31,382 bases of DNA. Origin: an archaeon (GTDB taxonomy: Archaea > Nanobdellota > Nanobdellia > SCGC-AAA011-G17 > GW2011-AR18). This document shows, one piece after another, positions 1-8,726 of this stretch (the stretch's first letter is position 1; each line of letters starts with the position of its first letter). The stretch is from NCBI GenBank assembly GCA_023245565.1, contig JAHFKB010000010.1, forward strand, positions 1-31,382. Reading direction: 5' to 3'. Made by a program: the position numbers and the translations under genes. The notes under the pieces were generated by a model. The model had not been told where the DNA came from, did not search any database, and saw nothing but the letters and a program-made list of their open reading frames with translations.

Positions 1-102
1 AGAACAGATCCTCCAAAAAGATGTGGTAATTGTGGTGGAGAAGGAACTATAGAAAAAGAACCTGATGCTGAACAAATTCTAAGAGAATCAAATTTTGGTT
101 AA
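1..102 (+). CDS. C-terminal fragment of unknown zinc-ribbon-like protein
   Basis: An open frame enters from the left edge and stops at TAA 100-102, giving 33 C-terminal residues. The visible part contains a C-G-N-C-G-G motif, a typical zinc knuckle half, followed by an acidic tail. Only one CxxC is visible, so whether it forms a complete zinc ribbon depends on sequence outside the window. The family cannot be named from this fragment. The gene runs in the same direction as the pilin genes, but a promoter lies between them, so it is probably a separate transcript. Confidence 0.6.
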   Translation, partial: RTDPPKRCGNCGGEGTIEKEPDAEQILRESNFG

Positions 103-103
103 A

Positions 104-140
104 TCAATACTCTTTTATATTAATTAATTTCTAAAGATTT
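104..140 (+). promoter_or_regulatory. Promoter of first pilin gene
   Basis: A TATA-like tract (TTTATAT, 114-120) lies 21-27 nt before the ATG at 141, the spacing expected for a leaderless archaeal transcript. No ribosome-binding site is present. The 40 nt ending in this ATG match those ending in the next pilin's ATG at 34 positions. Confidence 0.6.
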
Positions 141-785
141 ATGAAAAAGAAAAGAGGTATTAGTCCTTTACTAGCTTCTGTATTATTAGTTGCTCTTGCA
201 ATAACAATGGCAGCTTTAGTTTCTAATTTTGTAATTAAAAAAACAAAAGAATTTGATCCATCAAAATTAGCAGAACAAAGTACATTTTGTGAATCAGTTA
301 CTTTAGGTTACATGATTAATGCTGCTCCAGGTGTTTTTAGGGTATACAATGATGAAGATGATGTATTACACCCAGGAAATAAATTAACAAAAGATGTTTT
401 TTTATTATCACCACTTACCTTAATAAATCGCGGTAGTTTTTCTATACATCAAATAATAATTAATTCTCCAGGTCTTGAATCCCTTACTTTGCCATTAATT
501 CTACCAGATGATGGCCCACTTAGACCAGGCACTGATAAGAGTAAAAGTCAATATATTCTTGGAATTCAAATAAGAGATCCAGCTTTAAATTTAGATTCAG
601 AAATAAAAATTGTTCCAATAATAAAAGATCTAGAAAAAAGCACCGATGATAAACCAGTTTTTGTTAAATGTACAGAAAGACAATTAGTTATTAATTATAA
701 ACAAATATGTAAAGATGCAAATCCAAAAAAGTATAAAATACAAAATCCTCCTGGGGAGAATGATCCTCCTTGTTACACAAAGTAA
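141..785 (+). CDS. Type IV pilin, class III signal peptide
   Basis: This is a predicted structural subunit of a surface pilus. The N-terminus MKKKRG|ISPLLASVLLVALA is a classic archaeal prepilin signal: a short basic leader, Gly at -1, then a hydrophobic helix to about residue 32 that anchors the pilin in the membrane and later packs in the filament core. Cleavage after Gly6 by a PibD/FlaK-type prepilin peptidase is inferred; that peptidase is not in the window. The remaining 180 or so residues form a soluble head with four cysteines (C50, C176, C191, C212) that could form disulfides. At 214 aa it is the largest of the three classical pilins here. It is leaderless and first in the pilus gene series. 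Major versus minor pilin cannot be told from sequence. Confidence 0.85.
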   Translation: MKKKRGISPLLASVLLVALAITMAALVSNFVIKKTKEFDPSKLAEQSTFCESVTLGYMINAAPGVFRVYNDEDDVLHPGNKLTKDVFLLSPLTLINRGSFSIHQIIINSPGLESLTLPLILPDDGPLRPGTDKSKSQYILGIQIRDPALNLDSEIKIVPIIKDLEKSTDDKPVFVKCTERQLVINYKQICKDANPKKYKIQNPPGENDPPCYTK

Positions 786-790
786 AATAA

Positions 791-827
791 TCGATACTCT
801 TTTAAATAAGTTAATCTCTAAAAATTT
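791..827 (+). promoter_or_regulatory. Promoter of second pilin gene
   Basis: A TATA-like tract (TTTAAATA, 801-808) ends 19 nt before the ATG at 828, again without a ribosome site. The segment 791-830 is 34/40 identical to 104-143, so the two pilins share a duplicated promoter as well as a related N-terminus. Confidence 0.6.
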
Positions 828-1286
828 ATGCAAAAGAGGTTAAGTAAAAAGGGAATAAGCCCTTTAATCGCAACAGTTCTTCTCATAGGTGCTACAGTTG
901 GAGTTTTCCTTATTGTTTTTGGTTTAATAAAAGGTGTAGCTGTTAGTTCTATAGAAAAATCTACATCTTGTGGTGCTGAAGAAGCAACTTCTTTAGATAT
1001 TAGCGGTAGTTTTACTTGTGCTGATAATGTAGCTAAAGTAACTGTTACAAATAACGGTCAAGTAAAAGTAGAAGGATTTATGTTTGTATTTTTCAAAGGA
1101 GATAAAGGACAAGGAGCACCACCAACATTAAATCCAACTAAACCAGGAGAACAATCAATTAATGAATTAGCAGTTGATGAATGTCCAGATAGAATTGAAA
1201 TTTATCCAGGTGTTGTAAAAGAAACAAGTGGAAAAGCAAAATTTGTAGTTTGTAAAGATAAAAAAATTGAAGTTTCAAGTGTATAA
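828..1286 (+). CDS. Type IV pilin, class III signal peptide
   Basis: A 152-aa prepilin. The leader MQKRLSKKG is followed by ISPLIATVLLIGATVGVF, so cleavage is predicted after Gly9. The hydrophobic helix extends to about residue 36 and the remainder is a small soluble head with four cysteines (C48, C64, C119, C137). Its N-terminal region is nearly identical in protein and DNA to the next gene's, pointing to gene duplication with divergence of the head domains. It has its own leaderless promoter. It is probably an alternative or minor pilin of the same filament; that role is inference. Confidence 0.85.
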   Translation: MQKRLSKKGISPLIATVLLIGATVGVFLIVFGLIKGVAVSSIEKSTSCGAEEATSLDISGSFTCADNVAKVTVTNNGQVKVEGFMFVFFKGDKGQGAPPTLNPTKPGEQSINELAVDECPDRIEIYPGVVKETSGKAKFVVCKDKKIEVSSV

Positions 1287-1297
1287 AAGGAGGAAAA

Positions 1298-1792
1298 ATG
1301 TTTAAGAAAAATAAAAAGGGAATAAGCCCTTTAATAGCAACAGTTCTTATTATTGGTTTCACAATAGTTTTAGCTGCATTAGTTATAACTTGGGGAACAA
1401 AATTATTTAAGTCTACAGTAAGTGAGACAGAATCTACATCTAAATTTAATCTAGCATGTACTGCAGGACTTAATTTAGAATTAACTCCAAAAAAAGTAGA
1501 TGCAAATAATATGGAATTAACAATGCGTAATAATAATCAAGATAGAGCAATTGATGATTTTCAAATTATAGTATATGATTCTGATGGTAAAGTAGAAAAA
1601 ATTTTAGAAGCAAACCTTGTTGCATCAGGTGATGAACCAAAAAAACTAGAATTTCCAGTACCAAAAAAATATACTGCTAAAACAGTTTCTGCTGATGTGA
1701 CAAAAACAACTAAAATAGAAGTTTATCCAGTATTTATAATAGATGGACAAACTAAAGCTTGTCAATCTCCAGTAGAAGCAAAATTAATTTAA
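1298..1792 (+). CDS. Type IV pilin, class III signal peptide
   Basis: A 164-aa prepilin with leader MFKKNKKG and helix ISPLIATVLIIGFTIVLAAL, so cleavage is predicted after Gly8. The head carries only two cysteines (C54, C155). Unlike the first two pilins it has a strong ribosome-binding site (AAAAGGAGG, 1285-1293, 4 nt before the ATG) and lies 11 nt after the previous stop, so it is translated from the upstream gene's mRNA rather than leaderless. This difference in initiation could set pilin ratios, which is inference. Confidence 0.85.
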   Translation: MFKKNKKGISPLIATVLIIGFTIVLAALVITWGTKLFKSTVSETESTSKFNLACTAGLNLELTPKKVDANNMELTMRNNNQDRAIDDFQIIVYDSDGKVEKILEANLVASGDEPKKLEFPVPKKYTAKTVSADVTKTTKIEVYPVFIIDGQTKACQSPVEAKLI

Positions 1793-1800
1793 ACTTTCAA

Positions 1801-1833
1801 AAGTATTAAATACTTCTTTTCTTTTATTTTTTT
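1801..1833 (+). promoter_or_regulatory. Promoter of fourth pilin-like gene
   Basis: TATTAAATA at 1804-1812 lies 22-30 nt before the ATG at 1834 and is followed by a T-rich tract (1813-1833) that might also serve as a transcription stop for the pilins upstream. No ribosome-binding site is visible. Confidence 0.45.
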
Positions 1834-2361
1834 ATGAATAAAAAAGGTGATATTTGGATAAGTGCTGTTCTATATTTTGGTTTAGGAATTGTTGTTTTAT
1901 CAATAATGTTAGCAGCAGGTCTTCCAGTTATTAATAAATTAAGAGATAAAAATGTTATAATACAAACAAAACAAGTAATGCATACTTTAGATCAAAATAT
2001 TAGAGAAGTAATAAAAGAAGGACCAGGAAGCCAAAGAATAGTCACAATTAATGTAAAAAAAGGAGTTTTTATAATTGATGAAACAAATTCTCAAGTTATA
2101 TGGATGTATAATAATTCTAAAATTTTAATAAGTGATCCAGGAATACCAGTTCCAGAAGGTAAAATATTTGTAAGAACAGATAATGCAGCACTAAAAAATA
2201 CATATAACATAATGATTTATACTGATTATAATAATATAGTACAAATAACAAAAAAAGAAGGACAAGCTAGTACATTAAATGGAATAAATGATTTAATAAT
2301 AAGAAATGAAGGCATAGGAAATAATTTAATTAAAGTTTCAATATCAACAACAAATCAATAA
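1834..2361 (+). CDS. Pilin-like secreted protein
   Basis: A 175-aa protein with a short leader MNKKG followed by DIWISAVLYFGLGIVVLSIM, a single hydrophobic helix to about residue 30, then a soluble domain. The KKG before the helix resembles a prepilin peptidase site, but the ISPL signature of the three pilins upstream is missing and there are no cysteines. It lies directly before the pilus ATPase. A minor pilin or assembly-priming pseudopilin is the best guess from position and topology; no named family was recognised. Confidence 0.7.
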   Translation: MNKKGDIWISAVLYFGLGIVVLSIMLAAGLPVINKLRDKNVIIQTKQVMHTLDQNIREVIKEGPGSQRIVTINVKKGVFIIDETNSQVIWMYNNSKILISDPGIPVPEGKIFVRTDNAALKNTYNIMIYTDYNNIVQITKKEGQASTLNGINDLIIRNEGIGNNLIKVSISTTNQ

Positions 2362-2409
2362 ACTTAATAAATAAACTATATTCTATAATATATTATAAAA
2401 GAGGTAAAA

Positions 2410-5400
2410 ATGAGTATATTTAATTTTCTAAATAAAGAGAACAATCAACAAACAAATCCTGCACCAATTCAGCCACCTCCACCTCAAATTTCTCAGCAAA
2501 ATCTTAATCAACCTAAACAAGATCAAACTTTGCCCCAAATAAATAATCAATTGCCTCAGCCAAATAATCAAATACCAAAACCACAGGTGGATAATTTAAA
2601 AGATAATAAAACAATTTTTAAAATAGAACAGCCAACAATTCCAAATTTACCAGAAGCAAATGATCCAAGAACTTTAGATGTAAGATATCCATTAATTCCG
2701 CCTTATGCATTTGCTAGAATAAGATGGGATGATAAAGAAACAGAATTATTTTATGAAATAGAAGAACCACAAATCACAGAAAAAGAAAAACAAATTCTTG
2801 ATACTTTAGAAGAAGGAATTAAAGAATTAATAAATCTAAGTTTTATAAGTGTAAGTGATAAACAAACAGTTTTAATCTATTTAGAAAAAAATATTAAAGT
2901 TTTAATTACAGAACTTTCTATTGATATAAATATGGAATCTTATTTAAAAATAATGTATTATATTTATAGAGATTTTGTTGGTCTAAATGAACTTGAACCA
3001 ATAATGAATGATTATTTTGTAGAAGATGTTGAATGTAATGGTTTAAATTCTCCTGTTTATGTTGTTCATAGAAAATATAGAAATATTAGAACTAATTTAA
3101 TTTACAAAGATATGACAAAGATTGCAGCCTTTGTTGAAAAATTAGCTCAGAAAGCTGGAAGATATATTAGTTATGCTGAACCATTATTAGATGGATCACT
3201 TCCCGATGGAAGCATAGATTATAATGAGCCTGTAATTTACAAAGAAAATGGAATAGTCAAAATTAATAAAATAGGTAAAATTATAGATAAATATTATGAA
3301 AATAACGAAAGCAATAAACCAATTAATGTAAATAATATAGAAGTTGCTGCATTTAATAAAGATTATAAAATAAAATGGAAAAAAGCAGATTATGTTTATA
3401 GACACAAAGTAACTGAAGACTTATATGAATTAAAATTAGAATTTGGAAGAAAAATAAGATTAACTGGTTGTCACAGTATATTTACTCTAAAAAGTAATGG
3501 TATATTATCAGAAAAAACAGAAAATCTAAAAGAAGGAGACTATACAATACTCACTTCTTATATTCCAGAAAATAATATTATCAAAGAAATAAACTTAACT
3601 AAAGAATTATGTAAATCTAGATATAAAAATAAATTATTATTATCAAATGTTCCTGAACATGTTTACGAAAAAAATAAAAAAGAACTTTATAATTATTATA
3701 AATTAAATTATAAAAATTCAAATCAGACTTATTATGAACATAAAAATAAAAAAATTATTCCAATAGAATTATACACACTATTAACAGAAAAAGAATTAAT
3801 AGATTGTTATTTATCAACAACTTCTTCACATAAAATACCAACTTTCTTAGAAATTAATAAAGAATTAATGTGGTTTTTAGGATTATATATATCTGAAGGT
3901 TGGTTATATAACTACAAATCTTATGGTGTGTGTTTTAGTTTAAATAAAAATGAACACAATTTAATGGAAGAAATAAAGAGAAGTTCAAAAAAATGTTTTA
4001 ATTCAGAAATTTATATTGAAAAAGATAAAGATAATGCTGTCAAGGTAAAAGTTGATGGTTTAATTTTATATTTAATTATGAAAGAAGTATTAAAAGTTAG
4101 TGAAGGTGCAAAAACAAAATCAGTTCCAGAATTTATATTTAATATATCCAAAGAATTACAACAAGAATTTATTAAAGCATGGAATGCTGGAGACTATAGC
4201 ACTACAGCAAGTAAAGACTTAGCAAATGATATATCTTACTTGGCTTTATTTAATCAAGATATAGCTGCATTTTACAAATCAAAAGCTAAAATAAGTTTTA
4301 TAAAAGAAAGACAAGTTAAATCTGATGGGGCATATTATTCTAATTTTTATATTAGAGAAACTGAAAATCCATATCCTTCAATGATTCCAGTTGAAATTTT
4401 TAATCCATTAAATAAAACTCATTTAAGACTGAGAAATAAAAGAGTTAATAGAAATAGATTATTAAAAATATTAAATGAAATAAGATATAAAAGATTTGAA
4501 AATTTAAAATTAGCAAATAAGAAATTCTTTATTGAGTGGAGTAAAAGGGGGTTGATCGATGACTCTGGTTTAACAAAAGATGGAGAAAAACTTATCAAAG
4601 AAATAAACATTGTTAAAAAATTAATAAATTCTGATTTTGCTTTTGCCAAAATTAAGAGTATATCAAGAGTTAAATCTACTAGCGCTTATGTTTATGATTT
4701 TAGTGTTAGTGGCGACGAAAATTTTGTTGCTGGAGTTGGAGGAATTTGTTGTCATAATTCTAGGGTCAATGCAACATATACAACAGATGTATCTTCTAAA
4801 GGTCCAACTTTTACACTAAGAAAATTCACAAAAGAACCTTGGTCTCCTATACAATTAATGATGAAAGGAACAGCAAGTGCTGAACAATATGCTTACCTTT
4901 GGATGGCAGTAGAATATGAAAATAGTTTAATGATTATTGGTGGAACTGGTTCTGGAAAAACTTCTTTTATTAATTCAATTGCATTTTTTATTCCACCACA
5001 AGCAAGAGTAGTAAGTATAGAAGATAGTATTACAGGTAATTCTGAAATAATATACAAAGAAAAAGACACTATCAAAAAAACAACCATTAGTGAATTGACT
5101 AGAAAATTCCAAAAAAATTTAATTAAATTAGAAGATATAAATATTTTAACAGTAGATGAAGATTTAAAAGTAAAATATTCTAAACCTAGTAAATTTCTTA
5201 AACATAGAACAATTAAAGATATTTACAAAGTAACTACTTCCACTGGTAGGATAGTTGAAGTTACAAAAGATCATTCATTGTTTACATTAGCAATAAGTGG
5301 ATTAAAAGAAGTAAAACCAGAAGAATTAGAATTAGAAAATTCTTATATAGCTGTTCCAAGGACAATGCCAGAAGGAAAAGGAATATTTAGTTTAAATTTA

Positions 5401-8400
5401 TTAGAAAATAAAGAAGTCTTTAAGGAAGATTTTTTAATAGGTGATCCTGTAAAAAATATACTAAATAAATTTACAAGAAAAGATTTCAAAATTTCAAAAA
5501 CTAGATACAGATGGTGGAAGAAAAGAAATTTAATTAAAATAAAATACCTATCAAATATTAATTATGAATTTACAGATGAAGAACTTAAAAAATTATATAT
5601 TAAAAGCAAGAATATAACTAAACTACCTGTTATATTTAAATTAGACAATGATTTCTTTAAATTAATAGGTTTATGGCTAGGCGATGGATCTTATGATAAC
5701 TATAATAAAAACAGTGTAATTATATCTGATAATGAAAATCAAGCCGTTAATCTTTACAAGAAGATATCTAGTAAATTAGGAATTAATGTTGCAATTATGC
5801 ATGATAATTGGTCTTGGAGATTTAATAGTACTTTATTGTATAAATTAATGAAATATGTATTAAAATTAGATGGAGATGCTTTTACTAAAAAAATACCAGA
5901 ATTTATTTATAATTTAAATAATAATCAATTAAAATATATATTGGCTGGTTACTTTGGTGCAGATGGCACTGTAAAAAAATATGAAGTTGCCTGTGCATCT
6001 AAAAGTAATGATTTAATTAATGGAATTCAAACTTTACTTTTAAGATTTTCAATAATTTCAAGATTAAATAAAACACCAAGGGAAGATAAATGTATGGAAT
6101 TAAATATATCTTCTTATGAAAATATAAATAAATTTAAAGAAATTGGTTTTGTAGGTAAAGAAAAAAATATTAAATTATCTTCTTTAGGAAATAATATTCC
6201 CAATCATACAGTTACAGATAAAATACCAATATGTCCATTATGGTTAGAAGGTTTAAATCAATATAAGAAATTGTTTAAAAATTATACAATTAGTAGTTTT
6301 CCAGGAAAAAATTATATAAAAAATTTTTTAGAATTACAAAATGTTGATATTCCTGAAGAATCATATAAATTTTTAGAATGGGTAGTTAACTCTGATATAT
6401 TATGGGATAAAGTAGTAAAAATAGAGAAATTACCAAAAAGAAATAGATATGTCTATGATATTTCAGTTCCAGTAACAGAAAGATTTATTTCACAAAATAT
6501 ATTATTGCATAATACTCGTGAATTACAGCTTGAGCATGAAAATTGGCTTCCAAGTGTTGCAAGAGCAGGAGTTGGTTTAACTAATTTAGTAGGTCAAAGA
6601 TATGGTGAAGTTAGTTTATTTGATTTACTTAGAGCTAGTTTTAGACAAAGACCAGATTATATTATTGTAGGTGAAGTTAGAGGTAAAGAAGCATTTGTTT
6701 TATTCCAAGCATTTGCATCAATAAGAGGAGATGAAGAAATTTTTGTTTTATATGAAGATAAACCTTTGAGAATAAAAATAAAAGATCTTGAAAATTATAA
6801 TATAAAAAAATTAAAAGCAATATCTTACAATATAAAAGAAAAAAGACATGAAATATTACCTATTAAAGGATGGGTTAAACATCCTAAAAGAAATACATTA
6901 TATAAAATAATAACTAGAACTGGAAGGGAAGTAACTATTACATCTGACCATTCAGTATTTACTATAACAAATGATAAAGTAAAAGAAATCAAAGGAGAGG
7001 AGTTAGTTATAGGAAGTAAAATAATAATTCCTTCATACATTGAATGTGGTTATAATAATATTTCTAAAATAAATTTACTAGAGTACCTGCCTGATTTAAG
7101 AATTTATGCTCCTGAATATGTTAAATTAGCTTCTAATAAATTAGGATATTATCAAGCAAACGCCTTAGTAAATTGTAAATCTATTACTGATTATTATTCT
7201 GAAACAGAGATTTCAAAACCTAATGCAATAAAAGCTGAGAAATTTTTGATTTTAATGAGTAAAGCAGAAATAAATTACAATACAGAAAATTTACAAGTTA
7301 AATTTAATGGAATGAGTGAAAAATGTAATCCCCTATTAGAAATATCTGATGAATTTTTAAAATTATTAGGTTATTATATTTCTGAAGGAAGTTTAAATAC
7401 ATCAAGAAGGAATTACAAAATAGAACTTTATAATAAAAATAAAGCAGTATTAAAAGATATGAAAGAATGTATAATTAAAGTATCTAATAAAACCCCCAAT
7501 ACAAGAATAATTAATAGTGGTTGGGGAGAAGCTACAGAATTATCATTCAATCATAAAGTTTTATATGAATTTATTAAAAGATATTGTAAAACAAAATTAC
7601 AAAAAAGAATACCTGATTTTATTTTTGGTTTAGACAAAAAAAGAATTGGAGTTTTCCTAAGTAGTTTATATTGTGGTGATGGACATCTAAGAGATAAGGG
7701 AATATCATATTACACTACTTCAAGAGATCTTGCAAATGATGTTGCGCAATTATTACTAACTTTTGGAATAGTTGCTTCAATTAATAAAAGAAATAGAAAA
7801 GGAAGAAAGACAACAGACTATGAGATAAATTTATATGCTAATTATAAAAAAGATGAATTCTTAAAATATGTTCATACTATTGGAAAGACATGTGAGATAA
7901 CCGAAGGTGTTAAAGATAATAATTTGGTTGGAGATTTGTACAGTGATACTGTTAAGAGTATAGAAATTATTAATTTAGATAAATCAGAGTATGTCTATGA
8001 TATTTCAGTTCCTGGTAATGAAAATTTTATAGGTGGATTTGGTTCAATTTTACTTCACAATTCTGGACATCCTGGTATGGCAACAATGCACGCAGAAAGT
8101 GTTGGAACTTTAATAAAAAGATTAGAAACAGAACCAATCAATCTTTCAGGTTCTTTAATTGAAACATTATCTGCAGTTGCAGTAATGAGTCAAAGTAAAA
8201 TAAAAGGAAAAGAAGTTAGAAAATTAAGCAGCATTGATGAAATTATAGAAATTAAAGAAGGAATTAATGGAGAAGTAATAAATAATGTATTTACTTGGGA
8301 TCCAAAAACAGACACATTCACTTTTAATCCTAATAGTAAAATGTTTGAAAAAATAGCAATTCATTTTGGTTTTACAAAAGAACAAGTACTAAATGAATTT

Positions 8401-8529
8401 AAAATTAGATGTAAATTATTAAAAGAATTATATAAAAGAAAAATTATTGGATTTAAAGAAGTTCAAGGAGTTGTACATGAATATTATAAATCTCCAGAAA
8501 TAGTATTAAAGAGGTATGGTTTAATATGA
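2410..8529 (+). CDS. Type IV pilus secretion ATPase (VirB11/TadA/GspE class) with three inteins
   Basis: This is the motor ATPase of the pilus, a cytoplasmic hexamer that drives pilin assembly. Of 2039 residues, about 579 are host protein, the usual size for archaeal pilus/archaellum ATPases. Residues 1-85 are a Pro/Gln/Asn-rich, probably disordered, tail. Walker A GGTGSGKT is at 844-851, the Asp box SIED is split by intein 2 before TREL, the Walker B-like IIVGEVRG is at 1418-1425, and the His box SGHPGMATMHAES follows intein 3. The inteins occupy residues 268-783, 873-1368 and 1437-1884. Excising all three restores continuous host motifs (LPDG-SRVNAT, SIED-TRELQL, FQAFA-SGHPG). The start is supported by GAGGT at 2401-2405 and a TATA-like tract at 2384-2399. 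The stop overlaps the next ATG (ATGA). Function requires three splicing events. Confidence 0.93.
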   Translation: MSIFNFLNKENNQQTNPAPIQPPPPQISQQNLNQPKQDQTLPQINNQLPQPNNQIPKPQVDNLKDNKTIFKIEQPTIPNLPEANDPRTLDVRYPLIPPYAFARIRWDDKETELFYEIEEPQITEKEKQILDTLEEGIKELINLSFISVSDKQTVLIYLEKNIKVLITELSIDINMESYLKIMYYIYRDFVGLNELEPIMNDYFVEDVECNGLNSPVYVVHRKYRNIRTNLIYKDMTKIAAFVEKLAQKAGRYISYAEPLLDGSLPDGSIDYNEPVIYKENGIVKINKIGKIIDKYYENNESNKPINVNNIEVAAFNKDYKIKWKKADYVYRHKVTEDLYELKLEFGRKIRLTGCHSIFTLKSNGILSEKTENLKEGDYTILTSYIPENNIIKEINLTKELCKSRYKNKLLLSNVPEHVYEKNKKELYNYYKLNYKNSNQTYYEHKNKKIIPIELYTLLTEKELIDCYLSTTSSHKIPTFLEINKELMWFLGLYISEGWLYNYKSYGVCFSLNKNEHNLMEEIKRSSKKCFNSEIYIEKDKDNAVKVKVDGLILYLIMKEVLKVSEGAKTKSVPEFIFNISKELQQEFIKAWNAGDYSTTASKDLANDISYLALFNQDIAAFYKSKAKISFIKERQVKSDGAYYSNFYIRETENPYPSMIPVEIFNPLNKTHLRLRNKRVNRNRLLKILNEIRYKRFENLKLANKKFFIEWSKRGLIDDSGLTKDGEKLIKEINIVKKLINSDFAFAKIKSISRVKSTSAYVYDFSVSGDENFVAGVGGICCHNSRVNATYTTDVSSKGPTFTLRKFTKEPWSPIQLMMKGTASAEQYAYLWMAVEYENSLMIIGGTGSGKTSFINSIAFFIPPQARVVSIEDSITGNSEIIYKEKDTIKKTTISELTRKFQKNLIKLEDINILTVDEDLKVKYSKPSKFLKHRTIKDIYKVTTSTGRIVEVTKDHSLFTLAISGLKEVKPEELELENSYIAVPRTMPEGKGIFSLNLLENKEVFKEDFLIGDPVKNILNKFTRKDFKISKTRYRWWKKRNLIKIKYLSNINYEFTDEELKKLYIKSKNITKLPVIFKLDNDFFKLIGLWLGDGSYDNYNKNSVIISDNENQAVNLYKKISSKLGINVAIMHDNWSWRFNSTLLYKLMKYVLKLDGDAFTKKIPEFIYNLNNNQLKYILAGYFGADGTVKKYEVACASKSNDLINGIQTLLLRFSIISRLNKTPREDKCMELNISSYENINKFKEIGFVGKEKNIKLSSLGNNIPNHTVTDKIPICPLWLEGLNQYKKLFKNYTISSFPGKNYIKNFLELQNVDIPEESYKFLEWVVNSDILWDKVVKIEKLPKRNRYVYDISVPVTERFISQNILLHNTRELQLEHENWLPSVARAGVGLTNLVGQRYGEVSLFDLLRASFRQRPDYIIVGEVRGKEAFVLFQAFASIRGDEEIFVLYEDKPLRIKIKDLENYNIKKLKAISYNIKEKRHEILPIKGWVKHPKRNTLYKIITRTGREVTITSDHSVFTITNDKVKEIKGEELVIGSKIIIPSYIECGYNNISKINLLEYLPDLRIYAPEYVKLASNKLGYYQANALVNCKSITDYYSETEISKPNAIKAEKFLILMSKAEINYNTENLQVKFNGMSEKCNPLLEISDEFLKLLGYYISEGSLNTSRRNYKIELYNKNKAVLKDMKECIIKVSNKTPNTRIINSGWGEATELSFNHKVLYEFIKRYCKTKLQKRIPDFIFGLDKKRIGVFLSSLYCGDGHLRDKGISYYTTSRDLANDVAQLLLTFGIVASINKRNRKGRKTTDYEINLYANYKKDEFLKYVHTIGKTCEITEGVKDNNLVGDLYSDTVKSIEIINLDKSEYVYDISVPGNENFIGGFGSILLHNSGHPGMATMHAESVGTLIKRLETEPINLSGSLIETLSAVAVMSQSKIKGKEVRKLSSIDEIIEIKEGINGEVINNVFTWDPKTDTFTFNPNSKMFEKIAIHFGFTKEQVLNEFKIRCKLLKELYKRKIIGFKEVQGVVHEYYKSPEIVLKRYGLI
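3211..4758 (+). mobile_element. Intein 1 with LAGLIDADG-type endonuclease domain
   Basis: A 516-aa intein (residues 268-783) inserted between LPDG and SRVNAT. It starts with Ser268 instead of the commoner Cys. Block B has T352-G-C-H355, the LAGLIDADG-like block C reads LGLYISEGW (Glu496), and it ends VYDFSV...GICCHN, followed by Ser784 as the +1 nucleophile. The second endonuclease motif is degenerate: WNAGDYS (Asp595) where an ADG-type motif is expected, so cutting activity is uncertain although splicing residues are intact. A stretch of basic sequence (about 675-760) follows the endonuclease region. Confidence 0.9.
5026..6513 (+). mobile_element. Intein 2 with LAGLIDADG endonuclease domain
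   Basis: A 496-aa intein (residues 873-1368) inserted in the Asp box between SIED and TRELQL. It has Ser873 at position 1, block B T952-K-D-H955, and terminal H-N followed by Thr1369. Both endonuclease motifs look canonical: LIGLWLGDGS (Asp1092) and GYFGADGTV (Asp1185), about 90 residues apart. The C-terminal splicing block reads YVYDISVP...ILLHN. Of the three, this one is the most likely to encode an active homing endonuclease. Confidence 0.92.
6718..8061 (+). mobile_element. Intein 3 with LAGLIDADG endonuclease domain
   Basis: A 448-aa intein (residues 1437-1884) inserted just before the His box, between FQAFA and SGHPGMATMH. It has Ser1437 at position 1, block B T1511-S-D-H1514, endonuclease motifs LGYYISEGSL (Glu1659) and LYCGDGHL (Asp1757), and the terminus YVYDISVP...ILLHN followed by Ser1885. 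It shares an unusual TTxSxDLANDxxxL segment with intein 1, suggesting a common origin of those two endonuclease domains. The first motif carries Glu where Asp is usual, also as in intein 1. Confidence 0.92.
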
Positions 8530-8726
8530 GTTTATCAATGCTTAAACAAAATGCAGAAATTTTATTAGAAGTCTCAGAGAATTATGAAAAAGTTTTACTT
8601 AAAAAAAGTATGTCAAAAGAAGAATCTGAAAAATATGAAACATATATAAAAAATTTTAGAAATCAATTTTTATACTTATTAACTGCAATACATAAAATGG
8701 TTGAACAGGAAAAAAATGCCAGGTGA
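8526..8726 (+). CDS. Small coiled-coil protein of pilus operon, unknown function
   Basis: A 66-aa, highly charged protein without signal peptide or membrane segment, predicted mostly helical (heptad-like spacing of L, I and V in residues 5-60). Its ATG overlaps the ATPase stop (ATGA, 8526-8529), and its own end overlaps the next gene's start, so translation is coupled through all three. A role as a cytoplasmic adaptor between ATPase and membrane platform is suggested only by this position. No family was recognised. Confidence 0.65.
   Translation: MSLSMLKQNAEILLEVSENYEKVLLKKSMSKEESEKYETYIKNFRNQFLYLLTAIHKMVEQEKNAR

Noticed and set aside
848..872. AAAGGG/CCCTTT hairpin in the second pilin, also in the third (about 1316-1333)
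   Set aside because: The repeat encodes the conserved KGISPL residues of the pilin leader, so coding constraint explains it.
8701..8715. TTG start for the first platform protein
   Set aside because: ATG at 8716 has a plausible ribosome site and a smaller overlap; the five extra residues add nothing recognisable.
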